A DNA stretch of 64,000 nt from Adiantum capillus-veneris (taxonomy: Eukaryota; Streptophyta; Polypodiopsida; Polypodiales; Pteridaceae): assembly GCA_014529385.2 (NCBI GenBank), contig CM043963.1, positions 111,198,912 to 111,262,911 of the forward strand, written 5' to 3'. Of the stretch, positions 10,683-22,500 are shown in pieces; position 1 is the first letter of the stretch, and each line of letters opens with the position of its first letter. The position numbers and the translations under genes were made by a program. The notes beneath the pieces were generated by a model. That model searched no databases. It had not been told where the DNA came from and saw only the letters and a list, made by a program, of their open reading frames with translations.

Positions 10683-12226
10683 TGTCATAATAACTAATAT
10701 CTAATTCTCCTAAATGATTTTCTCGTGTTAAACTGATCATATAATATGGGGAAGTGCCAAGGGAGAAAAAGCTAGAATATTGGCTAAGCTGGCAGCCGGC
10801 CACAGCAGGGATCCAAAGGAGGGAAAATACGGATCCAAAGGGGAATCCATTTGCAAAAGAGCTATGTGCAACAATGGGCTCCAAAGACCTTAGGCCCATT
10901 AAGACTTCCAAAATGCTAAGGTTCCAAAATTCAAAGGTTGTGTCCAAAGGTCAAAGATTAGGAAATTTGGATGCTTTGTGTGTGTCCCAAAAGTCTTTCT
11001 CAAAGCCTACAAAGGAGGGGGTGAGCCCAAGAAGTAGGGGATGAGAGAGAAACTCACACACACACGCACACAAGCTTCCTTTGTACACAAGGGGAAAGAG
11101 GGACACATGTCAGCTCCCTAGCCCAGATTCCCACAAGGTGTACTCAAATCCTATTGGATGGCCTTCGAGGTGGACCAATGAGAATTAGGCTAGAGTAAGT
11201 CTAGTTTAATTAAATTAAACACACTTAATAAAAGAAAAAGTAAGAATTAAGCTCTCCAAAGGACTATTGGACAGTCTCTCTAGGGGTCCAATGAGCATTC
11301 AGCAGCCCAATGGCTTGCCTAATTCCTATTGTCTAGGATACAAAGGGGTCCAATGAGAGTTTAGTTGCATGAATTAACTAGAAAAATATCTCACAAAAGG
11401 GAAAGGAGAACACATGTCAAAGGCGATCACTTATGCTGCTTAATTTTCATTGGCTAGGCCTGGGGAGTTCCAATAGGACTCTAGCATGAGAAATTAGCAA
11501 GGGGGGTCGACCAAGAGAGAGAGGGGGCTGACTTTTGAAAGGCGATCTATGTGTGAAGCAAGAACACTCTCTCTCTCTCCTTCTAAAGCTTTAATGGAAA
11601 GCTTACCACCTACTCCAGGGAGGCCTACACCAACAACTCTTGGCTTTGTGATGCAAAGCAAACCAAGAGCCAAGCTGCAATGCATTCTCATCTCCTCTAC
11701 CATGCTAGTCACTAAGCTAAGCTATGCTAATATGAGTGATTATGTGAGGACATGTACATCTTTCTTGTAAGAATACTTCTTCTTCCTCTCAATTTACTCT
11801 CATACCCCGTAGCTCTCACCATCTTCGAAGGTGTGTGAGGTCTTGGGTCTGAGACCATGAGGGAATTGATGTTGTGTTTGATAAGTGTTTTGCTTAGTGC
11901 TTGAAGTTTCCATCTTCATTGAACTAGCTAGTATTGAAGGAACACAAAGAATTGTATTGTAAAATGTCTCTCTTGATGGGAGAAACCATAATACAAAGCC
12001 TTTTGGAGGGGGGACCGGCTCCATGCAAATCCGGTCCTCAATTGTTGCTTAATTTCTCTCTCTTTTGAATTATTGTTCATGCTATCTAACTAGGTGTTAT
12101 GCTTTTTGTTGCTCTCTCCACCCAAGAACTCTTGTTATTCTCATTAGGAATCTATTCTAATGAAATGCTCACTATGTTCATGCTATTTTCCGCTACACAC
12201 AAGTTACTACGCCATTTAATGTTACA
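10683..12226 (+). repeat. 5' LTR of element B (1,544 bp)
   Basis: Starts TGTCATAATAACTAATATC and ends GTTACA, followed one base later by TGGTATTAGAGCA. Its first ~270 bases recur at 47656-47925 and its last ~270 at 5894-6165, which fixes both ends. It contains a CA/CT-rich patch near 11050 and the GGGGGGACCGGCTCCATG block near 12006. I did not identify a confident TATA box. Confidence 0.85.
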
Positions 12227-12227
12227 T

Positions 12228-12240
12228 TGGTATTAGAGCA
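12228..12240 (+). other. Primer-binding site of element B
   Basis: TGGTATTAGAGCA differs at one position from the standard initiator-Met form TGGTATCAGAGCA (C to T) and sits right after the LTR end. Confidence 0.8.
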
Positions 12241-12609
12241 CAAGGTTTCTCTTTTCTTGCTCAAGAAGGGAGGTCCTCAAGCTAGCTATAAATGGTTGGT
12301 ATTATTAATTGCATGTGAGTAAGTAGAATAGGGATTTTTCAGCCTTGTAGTGCGCCTACCTTTGTGCAGTTAACGGGGCATCGCCGTCGAGAGCTATGGT
12401 CTTAACCACTATTGAGCTATTAGAAGCTTGACAGGAGCTGGTGTTGTTTTTGTGTTGAACGACCCTCTCTTTTATTCCTTGTAATTAATGGTATTCAAGC
12501 CACGGGTACAGTAGCTTGAGTGCTTTTTCTAAAGGAGTAAAGAGGAGTAGCAACTAGGGCTTGAAGTGCCAAAGTACACCTAGAAGGTTTACACCTAAAA
12601 TTTGTTAGA

Positions 12610-13656
12610 ATGGCTGACAATACTAAAGAGAGTGAAATCAATGTTGATAACTTTGATTTTGCTAATGAGCAGGCTACTAATGATGCCCCGATGCTTGTTA
12701 ACTATCTTGTTTCTAGACTTCAACAAGCCATGGGAAATCCATCCCTCCAAAGTGAAGTGCAATGACAGCTTCGTGCTGATGGGATTGTCCAAGCTCCCCA
12801 CCATGACAAGAGAACACCTAGGAAACCTCCTTGCGAGACTTCCAAAAAAGGTCTCTCTCTGATTCGGGAAGAAGAAGAGGATCCATATAAAGGACTCAAA
12901 ATTTTTCTTCTTGATGACGCATCTCCTTCTCAAAGGAGAATTCAAGAGCCTCCACCGAAGGAACGAGAAATAAGTGAGTCTCTTGCCACCTCAGCGGAGA
13001 TGGCTCCACGAAGACGGCGGGCTAAACGCTCTCCATCACCTCCAAAACGGAGAGGACCATCGCATACTTCTCCACACCATACTTCAAAGAGGGATGACAA
13101 AAAGCAAGAGAAGAAAAAGGCGAGAAAGAGGACACCCTCTTCTCCATCTTCTTCATCCTCTTCCTCTTATGAAATTGATGGTGAAGACAACGAAGATCAA
13201 GGCAAGAAAAAGGCGAGAAAGAGGTCACCCTCTTCTCCATCTTCTTCAAATTCTTCACCTTCTAGGGAAAGTGATGGTGCAACCTTTGAACCATCAAAAA
13301 GAAGAGGCCATCGGAAATCCTATGCCGCTTGGAAGAGGTCATCCAAGTTCAAGAAATTCAAAGAGGGAGGGAAGAGCATCTCTTTCCTTACCTAAGATGG
13401 CACTTTTGGTGCTATGGACAAAGTCTTGGCCTTTATCCAATAGTTCGATGCGGCGTTTGGAGATAAGGGCTTCATGGAGTCCTCTAAGATACACCATGTA
13501 GCTATGCACTTTCAAAAGTCCGCCAGACAATGGTGGTCTAGCCTACGGGCCAACGATGAAGCTCCACAAACATGGAAAGATTTAAGAGCTTCCATTATGA
13601 AGCAGTTTTTGGCCCCAATGCCAAAGACAAAGTACTCACCGAATGGCGATGCTTGA
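12610..13656 (+). pseudogene. Element B gag, N-terminal part
   Basis: ATG at 12610 (MADNTKESEINV) opens one frame to 13656, broken by TGA at 12763, TAA at 13393 and TAG at 13441. Each is one C-to-T change from an Arg or Gln codon. The middle is a basic Ser/Arg/Lys-rich segment (13000-13370) with an internal repeat of KKKARKR-[TS]PSSPSSS (about 13110-13150 and 13206-13250). The last part reads like a retrotransposon gag domain: HFQKSARQWWSSLR, then TWKDLRASIMKQFLAP. Frame is lost at a small duplication at 13649. Gag would coat genomic RNA in cytoplasmic particles. Not functional as it stands. Confidence 0.82.
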
Positions 13657-13724
13657 AGGTCTCTCCCTAAGAATCCATTCACAAATATGCTTGAAGGTCT
13701 CTCCCTATGAATCCATTCACAAAT
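13649..13724 (+). repeat. 38-bp tandem duplication in gag B
   Basis: ATGCTTGAAGGTCTCTCCCT block present twice in immediate succession (13649-13686, 13687-13724) with one substitution. 38 is not a multiple of three, so the duplication itself shifts the gag frame. Confidence 0.92.
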
Positions 13725-14593
13725 ATGTAGACAAGTTTTGGGACCTACAACTCAAAGCCACTGTCTTCAAAAAGTTGGATTTTGGAGAGCAAAAGCAACA
13801 ATTTTGTGCGGGCTTAACTAAAGAAATGGCAGAGTATGTCAATTCCCAAAGGCCACGCACCATATCGGCGGTTATACACCATACTATGGTGTCTTCTTGA
13901 ATCAATTTCCGAACAGGGGCTAAAAGAAATTCTAAGCCCACAGAAAACAAGGGTTCCAATGAGCCTAAGGGGAAGTACAATGTCCAAAAGTCTTCTAAGG
14001 GCAACTCCAACAAAGTTAAAGAGAAGGGAGTTTACAAAGGCAAAAATAAACTCTCTCCTGAAGAGCTTGAGCATTATCGTAAGGATAACCGTTGTTTCAA
14101 GTGCGGTGAGCAAGGGCATGCGTACCACGCTTGTCCCCAAAATAACAACCGTCATGAGCCTCCTAGAGCTACCTTGTTCGAAATCCAAGGGGAGGAAACT
14201 CACCACAAAGGTTCTCCTCTATGCCATGCTTGGGGAAAGGTAAGAGCACATGATGCTTTTATTCTCTTTGACCCTGGTTCTACTCACAATTTCATATCCA
14301 CAGAGTTGGCCACCAATTCTCCTCTATGCCATGCTTGGGGAAAGGTAAGAGAACATGATGCTTTTATTCTCTTTGACCCTGGTTCTACTCACAATCTCAT
14401 ATCCACAGAGTTGGCCACCAAGCTAGGCATACAACCTTACGAGATGGGAGATATCCTACCCGCAGACGATGCTTTCAAGGGGCAAGAAGCTTCAGCCACT
14501 CCCTTAATCAAGAAATTGAGGCTCCATGTCCAAAGCTATGCGGAAAAAGAGGACTTCTTTCTCTCTCCTCTCAAGCATGAGGATGTAACCTAG
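13660..14593 (+). pseudogene. Element B gag C-terminus with zinc knuckle, and retropepsin
   Basis: The gag domain continues (KVSPYESIHKYVDKFWDL to FCAGLTKEMAEYV, about 13690-13830). After a shift, a basic linker leads to the CCHC zinc knuckle CFKCGEQGHAYHACP (about 14096-14140). The aspartic protease follows (FILFDPGSTHNFIS). The protease segment containing the catalytic Asp is duplicated in frame (14212-14316 and 14317-14421), giving two DPGSTHN motifs. The frame then reads ELATKLGIQPYEMG to a stop at 14593. DPGSTHNFIS is the usual gypsy form of D-[ST]-G, with Pro in place of the expected Ser/Thr. Confidence 0.85.
14212..14421 (+). repeat. 105-bp in-frame tandem duplication over the protease active site
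   Basis: TTCTCCTCTATGCCATGCTT through GAGTTGGCCACCAA occurs twice back to back with two or three substitutions. The period is 105 bases = 35 codons. Confidence 0.95.
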
Positions 14594-16345
14594 GGGCACC
14601 ATGGTTTGATCTCATGGCTGCCAATGTTAAATTCCCTAAAAGGAGAATCTCCTTTAGGTTCAGGGAAAAAGATATATACACATATGCTGCGGAAATGGGT
14701 AACACCATACCCATTGTACATACGCAAGGTTTCAATAAGTCAATAAAGAGCTCTATTGTGTACATGATTTTTGTACAGATTCTCAAAATGAACCTAATGC
14801 TTTAGCAAAAGAAAATATAAACAACCACAAGGAATTAGAGTTAACCAATTTTCTCAAGGGGTTTCAAGATGTCTTTATTGACGACATCCCTTGTGAACTA
14901 CCTCCTAAACGAGGCAATGATGACCATGCAATTGAACTTCTTCCAGGAAGTTCACCGCCTAACAAACCTCCTTATAGAGTTTCTCAATCTCAACAAGAGG
15001 AGATTATGCGGCAAGTGCATGAGTAAATTGAGAAGGGCATGATTAGGCCTAGCTCATCTCCATTTTGTTCTCCTGTACTATTAGTGCAAAAGAAAGACGG
15101 CACATTCATATGTGTGTCAACTATAGAGCACAAAATAGGATCACTATCAAGAATAGGTTTCCCGTTCCACGGGTAGAAGACCTATTTGATAAGCTACAAG
15201 GATCGACCTACTTCAGTAGGATTGACCTAAAAAGTGGCTATCATCAAATAAGGATAGTTGATCAAGACATTGTAAAGACCGCATTTTGCACTACATGTGG
15301 TCTTTACGAATACATTGTCATGCCTTTTGGCTTGACCAATGCACCAACCACATTCAACCGCTTGATGGAGAAGCTATTCAGGCCTCACCGTAACCTTTAT
15401 TGGAGTGTTCTCTTTGATGATATCATCAAAGAACACCGAACCTTTATTGGAGTGTTCTTTGATGATATCATCATCTACTCTAATTCACTAGACGAACACA
15501 AGCAACACCTCCAGGTAATATTTCAAGTTCTAAGAGAGAATAAACTTTATGTTAATTGAAAGAAAAGTTAATTTTTCTTAGAAGAGATTTAGTATTTAGG
15601 TCACATTATCTCTCAAGATGGCATCCAAATGGATCCATCAAAGTTAGAGGTAATCAAAGGCCCATGGGCTAAACCAAGGAATTTTCATGAGTTAAGAATC
15701 TTTATAGGTATGTGTGCATACTATAGACGCTTCATAGAAAATTTCTCACTAATAGCAGGACCATTACCTGACCTAACAAAGAAAAATGTTAGGTATACAT
15801 GGTCTCCATAGGAGAACAATGCTTTCAAAAAGCTTAAAGAAAAGCTTATCTCTCAACCTGTGCTTACACTACCGGATCTCTCAAAGCCATTTGAGTTCCA
15901 ATGTGATGCTTGTGGCGATTTCCTTGGAGCTGTTTTGCTCCAAGAAGGGCATGCCATAGGCTATCAAAGTCGAAGGCTTGACTCTGTTGAGCAAGCTCTA
16001 GGCATATATGAAAAGGAACTCCTCGCAGTTCTACATGCCTTAGACTCATGGAAGCACTATTTATTGGGGACTCCTTTCATTCTGCGAACAGATCACCAAA
16101 GTCTTAAGTACTTCATGCTGCAGACCAAGCTCTCCGACAAACAAATGAGGTGGGCAAGTTTTTCTTTTGCAATTTCATTTTCATATTGCTCACATTGCTG
16201 GCAAGCATAATCAAATAGTCGATACACTCTCAAGACGGCCGAGAGCGAATGCGGTTTCCATAGCAACTCACCATGATCTATCTTTGTAAGGTCTCTGCCA
16301 GCCTTGGAAAGGGGATTCCTATGTAATGGAATACATATCATGCCA
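14594..16345 (+). pseudogene. Element B reverse transcriptase and RNase H
   Basis: Fragments in changing frames. The protease-RT linker ends with the N-terminal RT block (SPPNKPPYRVSQSQQEE) near 14950. RT core follows: NYRAQNRITIKNRFPVPRV, YFSRIDLKSGYHQIRI, MPFGLTNAPTTFNRLM (about 15115-15370). The catalytic region FFDDIIIYSNSLDEHKQHL (about 15450) is preceded by a duplicate VLFDDIIKEH. The thumb (GHIISQDGIQMDPSKLEVI) lies near 15600 and RNase H near 15850-16250 (FQCDACGDFLGAVL, EKELLAVLHAL, TDHQSLKYF, LSRRPRANA). Integrase is absent; the element breaks off near 16345. Typical chromovirus-like gypsy reading. Multiple stops. Confidence 0.87.
15394..15489 (+). repeat. 48-bp tandem duplication over the RT catalytic box
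   Basis: CTTTATTGGAGTGTTC...TTTGATGATATCATCA is present twice with a period of 48 bases (16 codons), so the FDD motif appears twice in frame. Confidence 0.92.
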
Positions 16346-17102
16346 TTTTGGTCATAACCAAAAAGTTACTATTTTTGGCAGTTTTTCCAGCTTTGATGAG
16401 TCAATGTTAAATACATTATTGTAAGATTTTTAAAAATAAAATTACTTGTTTATCATTTTCATCCAAAAATAGAAAGTTTTGAGGTGCCTACACCCACCTA
16501 GACGCGACCGTCTCGTCTAAATTTATCCCGTCTTGAACTTCCATAAAAATAGTTGTCTGTCTCAAAAACTACTAAATATAGCAAGTGTGTGCATTTGACA
16601 CCTTAGTCTGTTATTCTCAAGCTCGTCTTTTAATAGCAAGTTAGAATTGAATTTTGACAAGCCAAACTCACTTTAAACAATTACATTTCATCATAATGTT
16701 AATAAATTAAATCCTAAGCCTAAGATATGCATATGTATGCATGTGCATGAGCATGTATGTGCATGTGTATGTATGTGTATGTGTATTATTTGAGAATTTT
16801 GTATTATTTGAGATTATTAGCAATGTGTAGAAGAGGTACTACTCTGATGAGATAGTAGACTATAATCATTTGACTTTAGACACCTATCATCTATATCACC
16901 ATGTTCCTGGGTAGTCAGCTGTGCGGATCCTTTAGATGCCACCAAGCTTTGCAATAAGTTAGAAATAAAGTGTACCTTAGCCTCTTGGAAAGGCTACCTT
17001 CGTAAATATTCCAGCATGAATATGAGTTTGAGCTTTCTTGATCTGAGTACCTTATTATGTCTTGTGATTATTTTGAAGTTAATTTTAAGATTGAATCGAT
17101 GT
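16346..17102. other. No gene; TG/TATG-rich low-complexity stretch at 16735-16785
   Basis: AT-rich sequence between the broken end of element B and the hAT insertion. It includes an alternating ATGTATGTGCATG tract. No coding signal seen. Confidence 0.6.
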
Positions 17103-17110
17103 GTTGAGTC
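17103..17110. repeat. Left 8-bp target-site duplication of the hAT composite
   Basis: GTTGAGTC. The right partner GTTAAGTC is at 44645-44652, with one transition difference. Eight bases is the diagnostic target-site length of hAT transposons. Confidence 0.75.
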
Positions 17111-17137
17111 TAGGGATTTCATTAACGTAATCACGAT
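17111..17137 (+). repeat. Left terminal inverted repeat of the hAT
   Basis: TAGGGATTT start, then an ACGTAAT block. It pairs with 44618-44644 allowing gaps. The C/TAGGG opening is the common hAT terminus. Confidence 0.75.
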
Positions 17138-17215
17138 CGGGTGATTACGTCAATAACTCTAGTATTTACACAAAAAAATCACGTGATCACGTTAATTGTT
17201 AACGTGACTTTGATT
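17130..17215. promoter_or_regulatory. Cluster of ACGT-core palindromes in the left hAT end
   Basis: GTAATCAC/GTGATTAC (17129-17148), ATCACGTGAT (near 17178) and CACGTTAA/TTAACGTG (near 17187-17206) are dyad elements with ACGT cores, including a CACGTG G-box. The right end has the counterpart TTACGTAATTACGTC. By position these could be transposase or bZIP/bHLH factor sites; this is inference. Confidence 0.55.
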
Positions 17216-17287
17216 CTGACCTGTAAAAACCTATAGAGCCGGTTAGCCCTCCGAGAATCTTTAATTTCCCTGCGAGGCCCGAGAGGC

Positions 17288-17325
17288 TTTTCATTTTCCC
17301 AACGGGCCCGTTGGGAAAATGAAAA
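17288..17325. promoter_or_regulatory. 38-bp perfect palindrome upstream of the left TATA box
   Basis: Nineteen-base arms meet without a loop at GGG/CCC: left arm TTTTCATTTTCCCAACGGG, right arm its exact complement. It is placed like the palindrome at 44460-44507, but the arm sequence differs while symmetry is kept. Confidence 0.9.
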
Positions 17326-17342
17326 ATCCCGGCGGGAGTAAT

Positions 17343-17350
17343 TATATATA
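17343..17350 (+). promoter_or_regulatory. TATA box of the left hAT promoter
   Basis: TATATATA lies 17 bases after the palindrome and points toward the transposase gene. The mirrored right-end promoter has TATATATA 16 bases after its palindrome. Confidence 0.6.
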
Positions 17351-18184
17351 GTAAATAGTGTGCTAACCCCGGTCTTTTAGCTAGGCAAATCCTTGGAGAG
17401 TGTATCCAAGTTCCGGGTATAGTCATCTCTTTGTGAATTGACCTAAGGTTACACAGTCACAGGTCCTTTTTTTGGGCCGAACATGATTCTTAATTCGGTA
17501 ATCACTTCTAAAAAATTTTAATTCGTTTACCGACATAAAGGTACGAAACCAAAACAACTGAAAACTTGGAGAATCATGCTCATTGCGAAGAAGCCATTGG
17601 TCCAAATGAGAGTTGTAATTGGTTTTAGAAGATGAGCATAAGTAAACGACGAGTTGATAGTCAAGGGTCGGATGTCCTCTACTAGTGTATCGGGCATATA
17701 AAGATCCTTGAAGTCTTGCATTTGAGTTGATTTACAATATAAGAGAGATAATCCTTGATTGGGTTAAAATAGCTTTTATATATTGAATTGGTTGCATGGG
17801 TGGGCTACAATCCTTCACTGGGTACAAGTAGTCTCCAATTGAGTGATTATATTGAACATTTATTTGCGTTAGTTCATGCATTGGTTTATACAGAGAGTGC
17901 ATTATGTATTACGATAGATTATTAGTACATGAAATGACCAATCATATATTTTATTGCTTTAGTTTGTTTTTTTGTAGCAAATGAAATTAGATGTGTCTTA
18001 TTGTTTGAAAATCAAAGTGGACATATCAATATTCATTATAATAATAATTTCATAGAGAGATTCATAGCATTGTTATAGTTATTATGCCATGCATAAACTA
18101 CATTGCAATGTGTATGGTTGCTCACAATATACGTGATCGTTATGTGGATTGACTAGCGTGCATTGAAAATCTCATATTGTGCAT
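17351..18184 (+). other. Presumed 5' leader/intron of the hAT transposase; no ORF
   Basis: AT-rich non-coding DNA between the left promoter and the nested retrotransposon. The coding exon begins beyond the nested element, after a polypyrimidine-CAG acceptor-like sequence ending at 37633. This stretch probably held a leader exon and part of an intron. Confidence 0.45.
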
Positions 18185-18189
18185 CATGG
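18185..18189. repeat. Target-site duplication (CATGG), left copy
   Basis: CATGG precedes the left LTR and recurs exactly at 37536-37540 after the right LTR, proving insertion of 18190-37535 into hAT sequence. Confidence 0.93.
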
Positions 18190-19124
18190 TGTTGGACGGA
18201 TATGCCGTGACAGACGTCAGCACAGCGAGAACTCACCTAACATGTAATCTCAGCTAAGGACGAAGCTCGACCCGCAGGCGCTTGGAAGCAATCATAAGGT
18301 GTCAACCTACACTCAACCAACTCCTAACTAGTTCCTACAGAGGTCTCTACCAATGGTCTAAGTCACATCCTTCAAGAGTGCAAAAGAGGAAACTTTCTAC
18401 AACTCTTTCTAGAGCCGAACACCCATCAAACAATCTCGAAACACCATAGAACTTGAAGGAGACCCTACTAATACCAATAGGCCGCTCTCCCTAAGGTCTA
18501 TGCACCAAAATCATGACCCAAAACACCCGGTGCAGAAACACGTAGGATGTCTGGCCAAAATCTGCAGGTCTTCGTTTCCAAAATCTAAAGTGCCTAATGT
18601 GTAGTTCTACTCAATGTGAACGCGTGGATATGCTGCAATGCAAAATCGGACAACGTATGCTCACCCAAACAATCGATGAAGCTCGTAGAAGGAGCTCGCA
18701 AAGCCGGACTGTACGCGCGCAATGTTGGTATCGGCTCGTAGCTCTAGTCGGGGGCAACACGCTGCACTTCTCCACACTCGATTCCGACCACCGTAGCACA
18801 CGTAGAGTCAAGATGAAGCTCACACTCTCTCTCTCTCGTACACAGTACGCTCACTCACAGACTTCAAACTTGTTTTTAAAATGACAAAAGGTCTTTTATT
18901 AAGGTCAAAAAGTGGTATATATACCTTACAATGTCTCAAACCCTAAAGTTCCAAAATCAACCATCTACTCAATCTACTATCAAAACTGGGATACAATCTG
19001 GAAACTTCTGTAAGTCCCAATATTTACAAGGTAAAAAATTGGGTTTTCCTCAATGAATGAATAATTACAAAAATAATAGTCCTCCGAGTAGTTAGATGCC
19101 GTGGGGTGTGTCCAGCTTCTAACA
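18190..19124 (-). repeat. 3' LTR of the nested element (935 bp)
   Basis: Aligns end to end with 36601-37535. Preceded (minus strand) by the polypurine tract. Holds a half copy of the 24-bp palindrome (ACGTAGGATGTCT near 18540) and a short CT tract. Confidence 0.95.
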
Positions 19125-19138
19125 TCCCCCCCCTCCTT
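19125..19138 (-). other. Polypurine tract
   Basis: Minus strand AAGGAGGGGGGGGA directly abuts the 3' LTR start TGTTAG. This is the expected plus-strand primer. Confidence 0.9.
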
Positions 19139-19550
19139 GTTCATGTCGTCCCCGACATGGCCTTGATCAGCTGCTTCATCTTATCGTTTTCCACATCTTT
19201 AGCAGTGATTCGTACCTGGCATGTAGGTTCAGCATTGTGGGGCCAAAGATATCTGTATTCATGGTGAAGAACCCCGTATAGAATGCTTCTTCAAAAGCCT
19301 GGAGGTGATAGGAGGGTAGAAACATGATTCTTTGATACAGCGCATGTATCACCTCCTTGGAAGGCTAACCTGACAGATCATAGGCACATTTGTATGTATC
19401 CTGGAAGAAGAATATGCTGTCGGTCACCTGGCCTGGCTTGAAGGTCTCAAACACTGCTAAGATTGTTCTGCAAATCTTCCTCATCATAATGCATGTAAGG
19501 TCAGGTGAGCCAGTGAACAACTTTATGGCACCCGTTAGGGTTTTCACCAT

Positions 19551-22500
19551 TTATTGGACACTTATTCTCTCACCTGCCTTCACGCCCGGTAGCTTTGGGT
19601 AATTCAACCAAGTTGGTTGGCTTCTTTGCAAAATTTCTTGTGCCTTCCACGTCCTAATTCTTGGTAGAGGACAGAAGGTGAGGTTGTCTCTGATATGTTT
19701 AGGTTCCTCTACCAAGTGGATTAGGTATTGTGGGTACTTGGTAAGCCAATCCTTCCTCCACTTTGGCTGAGAATCTACTATAAGCTTAACTCCTTCTGGC
19801 TTTGAGGTGTCTGCATTGTGGAGAGGTACCGTTGGCTCTTGTCTAATCCGCTTGTTGATTGTTGCTACCTCATATTTCAGCAATGGATATGGGAGAGAGG
19901 GTTGAAGCCACTCGCGCCTAAGATTGATGGCGTCGATCTTCTGAATTGTCATAGATTTGAAGACCCTCTGCTCCCATTCCAAGGCTTCCTTCGTGCTTTC
20001 TCTTAGCTCTTCCTCTATTGTCTTACGCAATTTTTCCTCCTCTTCTTGTGTTAGATCCTGTGGCTCTTGAGAGGATCTTGCTATGCTTTTCTCTTGCATG
20101 GGTGTGTCCACAGGATCTGCCACATTTTTGAGGTCGATGCCCTCATTGGTGGCTGGCCATGAGCTTTCTGCCTCTGCTTGTTGCTGTCCTTTCAACTCCT
20201 CAATTTGCCTAAGGAGTGTTTGCTTTTCCACTTCAGCTTCTCCTCCCATATTCACGAGGAGATCATTAAGTTCAGTGTTTACTCTTTCCGCCTCCTCGAG
20301 CTTTTTCTTTATGCTTTCCACTTCTTCTTGCAGGGCTTTTTGGCCCTCCTCCATTCTTGTTTGCATTACGATAGAACCTTCAGCCATCATTAACCTCTAC
20401 TTTTTCTCAAGAGTCAGCTCCTTCTGAAGTTCCTGCATTTGCTCTTCATATATTTGACTCTCAGAAATGATTTGAGTCGAGCTCGTAGCTCTGACTCTAG
20501 CAGGTGATGCTCGCATCCTCTGGATGGTTTGATCTTTGACTTTTAATTGGTCTTTGAGCTCAAGGACTTCATCCAGGCTTGCTTCTTGTTCTATCTCTAC
20601 TTTTTCCTTGGCATTTCTCATGGCCTCAACTTCTTTTTTTTCTTCTACCAACTGTAGTGTCAGATTATCTCGTTCTTTTTCAGCATCTCGCAATGACTTG
20701 CTGAGCTGCAGACACTCTTCTTCATCTGCTTGTATTCTTTTTATTGCTGCCTAATTTGCTTCTTCCATTGCTTGGTAGTTTTGTAGAGCCGTTGCCAAGC
20801 TGGCCTGGAGGTCAGCTTCTCTCTCTTTTTTCCCTTGGCTTTGTGCCTGCAGAGAATCCCTTTCCATTTTGGTCTTTTCTTCGGTGGCTTTGAGAGTTAT
20901 CATCTCTTCCTCTGAAGCCATAGATTGTGCCCTCAATCCAGCTAGCTTTGTCATCACCACGTCCCAATCATTGGAGGGCGGCGTGTCGGTAGCAATTTCT
21001 TTTAGTTCCACTAGCCGAATGCCTTGCATCTGTTCTTTATGCCCTGTTCTCGCCAAGTCAAATGCGACTTTGGCGGCTTCTTCCTTTGTATAGCCTGCAG
21101 CTAGCAGGTCCAAAATGCATAATAGGACTCATCTAATCCTTTTTGCTGAGATTCAGGCTTGGCCTCTTCTTTTGGCTCAGGTTCTTGCCTTTGCTCTTGC
21201 TCTTCTGCTTGCCTTTCGTCTTGTTTGTCCTCAGCTGCATTATCTTCTTGTGGAGGGCTGCTGGGAGGTGGTGATGGCGGTGGAGATGGCTGTGGGCTGG
21301 GTTTAGGGCTATCTGGTAAAGCTGCCGGTTTTCCCTTTAAGTCCCTGTCCGCTTTTGAATTTCTTTCTCTTTCTTGGCTTTCTTGTTCATCTAGCAGTGT
21401 CTGCCTTATCTGCTCCACTTCCTCCTCGGTGAAAGGTACTTTGGGGATGTTTTCCGCTGCCGCATCAAGAATCTCGAAATTCTTGATATAATCTTCAAAG
21501 CGGTCCCTTTGCACTCTTCTGGAAGAGAGGACATAGACTCGAGAGATGGCTTCCAGAGTTTGTTTAAATCCCCCTTGAGGGCTCTTTCTGCTCGGAAACT
21601 CTCCATCAACCTCTCGAGTCTTGCCGCTTTTTGTGACCTTGTCTCTTTGGCCGGCACTTGAGCAAACTCTTTCTTTCCTTTCTTCTGCTCGGGTTGCTCC
21701 TCTTCAACTGGCTCTAGCCGTCTTTTCAACCTCGTAGCCACCTTTGGTGCCCTTTGTGGCTCATCTTCCTTGTCTTCTTTTACTCTTAGCCAATCATTCT
21801 GAGATGGGGGATCAGGCCACCTTCCTTTAGCGTGTAGTGCCCCATAAACCACCTTGGTGATCAGCTCTCCTGGCACTATGTAGGTTGGCTTTTTGTTGCC
21901 ATCTTTACTAAGTTGTCATGTATGTATGCAGCATAGTTAACTATCTTTGGGGTACCTTTTGTCATTTCCCAAGTAAACGTTGTGGCAATTGCACCTGGCG
22001 GCATCCTGTACTTCTGTGGCCTCTTAGTGCACATGTGGAAGTACTGGTTGTACAATTGGCTCATAATTGCCACCTTTGGGTTGGCAATGTCTTCAAAAGT
22101 GTAATTCGCCTTTTTCTCCTTGTACACCTTGACTTCATCTCTTCTTTTTGTTACACTGTCCCCCTCATTGGAGAGGTCGAGTGCATGGGCTACAACCCGC
22201 TCCGTGATTATGATCTCTGTATCTGGTCTGCCTTGTAAATCTGTCACCTTGGCCACTCCATCCTCCTTGATGCTTGTTACAAACTCCCATACTCTTTTGA
22301 TGTCCACCCCTGCTGGTATTGCTTCGAAGTAGTTATGGAGGTCAATTTTCTCCAAGTAGCCGGCCATTTTGCTTTGTACAAATTCATTTAGCTCTCTTGG
22401 CAGCATTGGTAGCTCTATTACATTGCCTTCATTGTCTTTGAACACTCCCTGGTAGATCTTTAGGTCGTTTGACTCTAACAGATCTTCTTGTATCCAGGTG

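Noticed and set aside
12228-12240. tRNA gene fragments at the primer-binding sites (also 8819 and 36582)
   Set aside because: Only 13-18 bases matching tRNA 3' ends, directly next to LTR ends; no cloverleaf.
17288-17325. Intrinsic transcription terminator
   Set aside because: The palindrome lies upstream of a TATA box in a plant transposon end and is mirrored at the other end, so a promoter-proximal role fits better.
18606-18884. Protein-coding gene in the LTRs (18597-18884 and 37008-37289)
   Set aside because: Present in both LTRs in matching position but frame-broken by small indels between them; no recognisable domain; LTR sequence explains it.
20083-21514. Several long plus-strand open frames opposite the accessory frame of the nested element
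   Set aside because: They are mirror frames of a Glu/Lys-rich coiled coil (yielding Ser/Phe/Leu-rich readings) and contain no domain.
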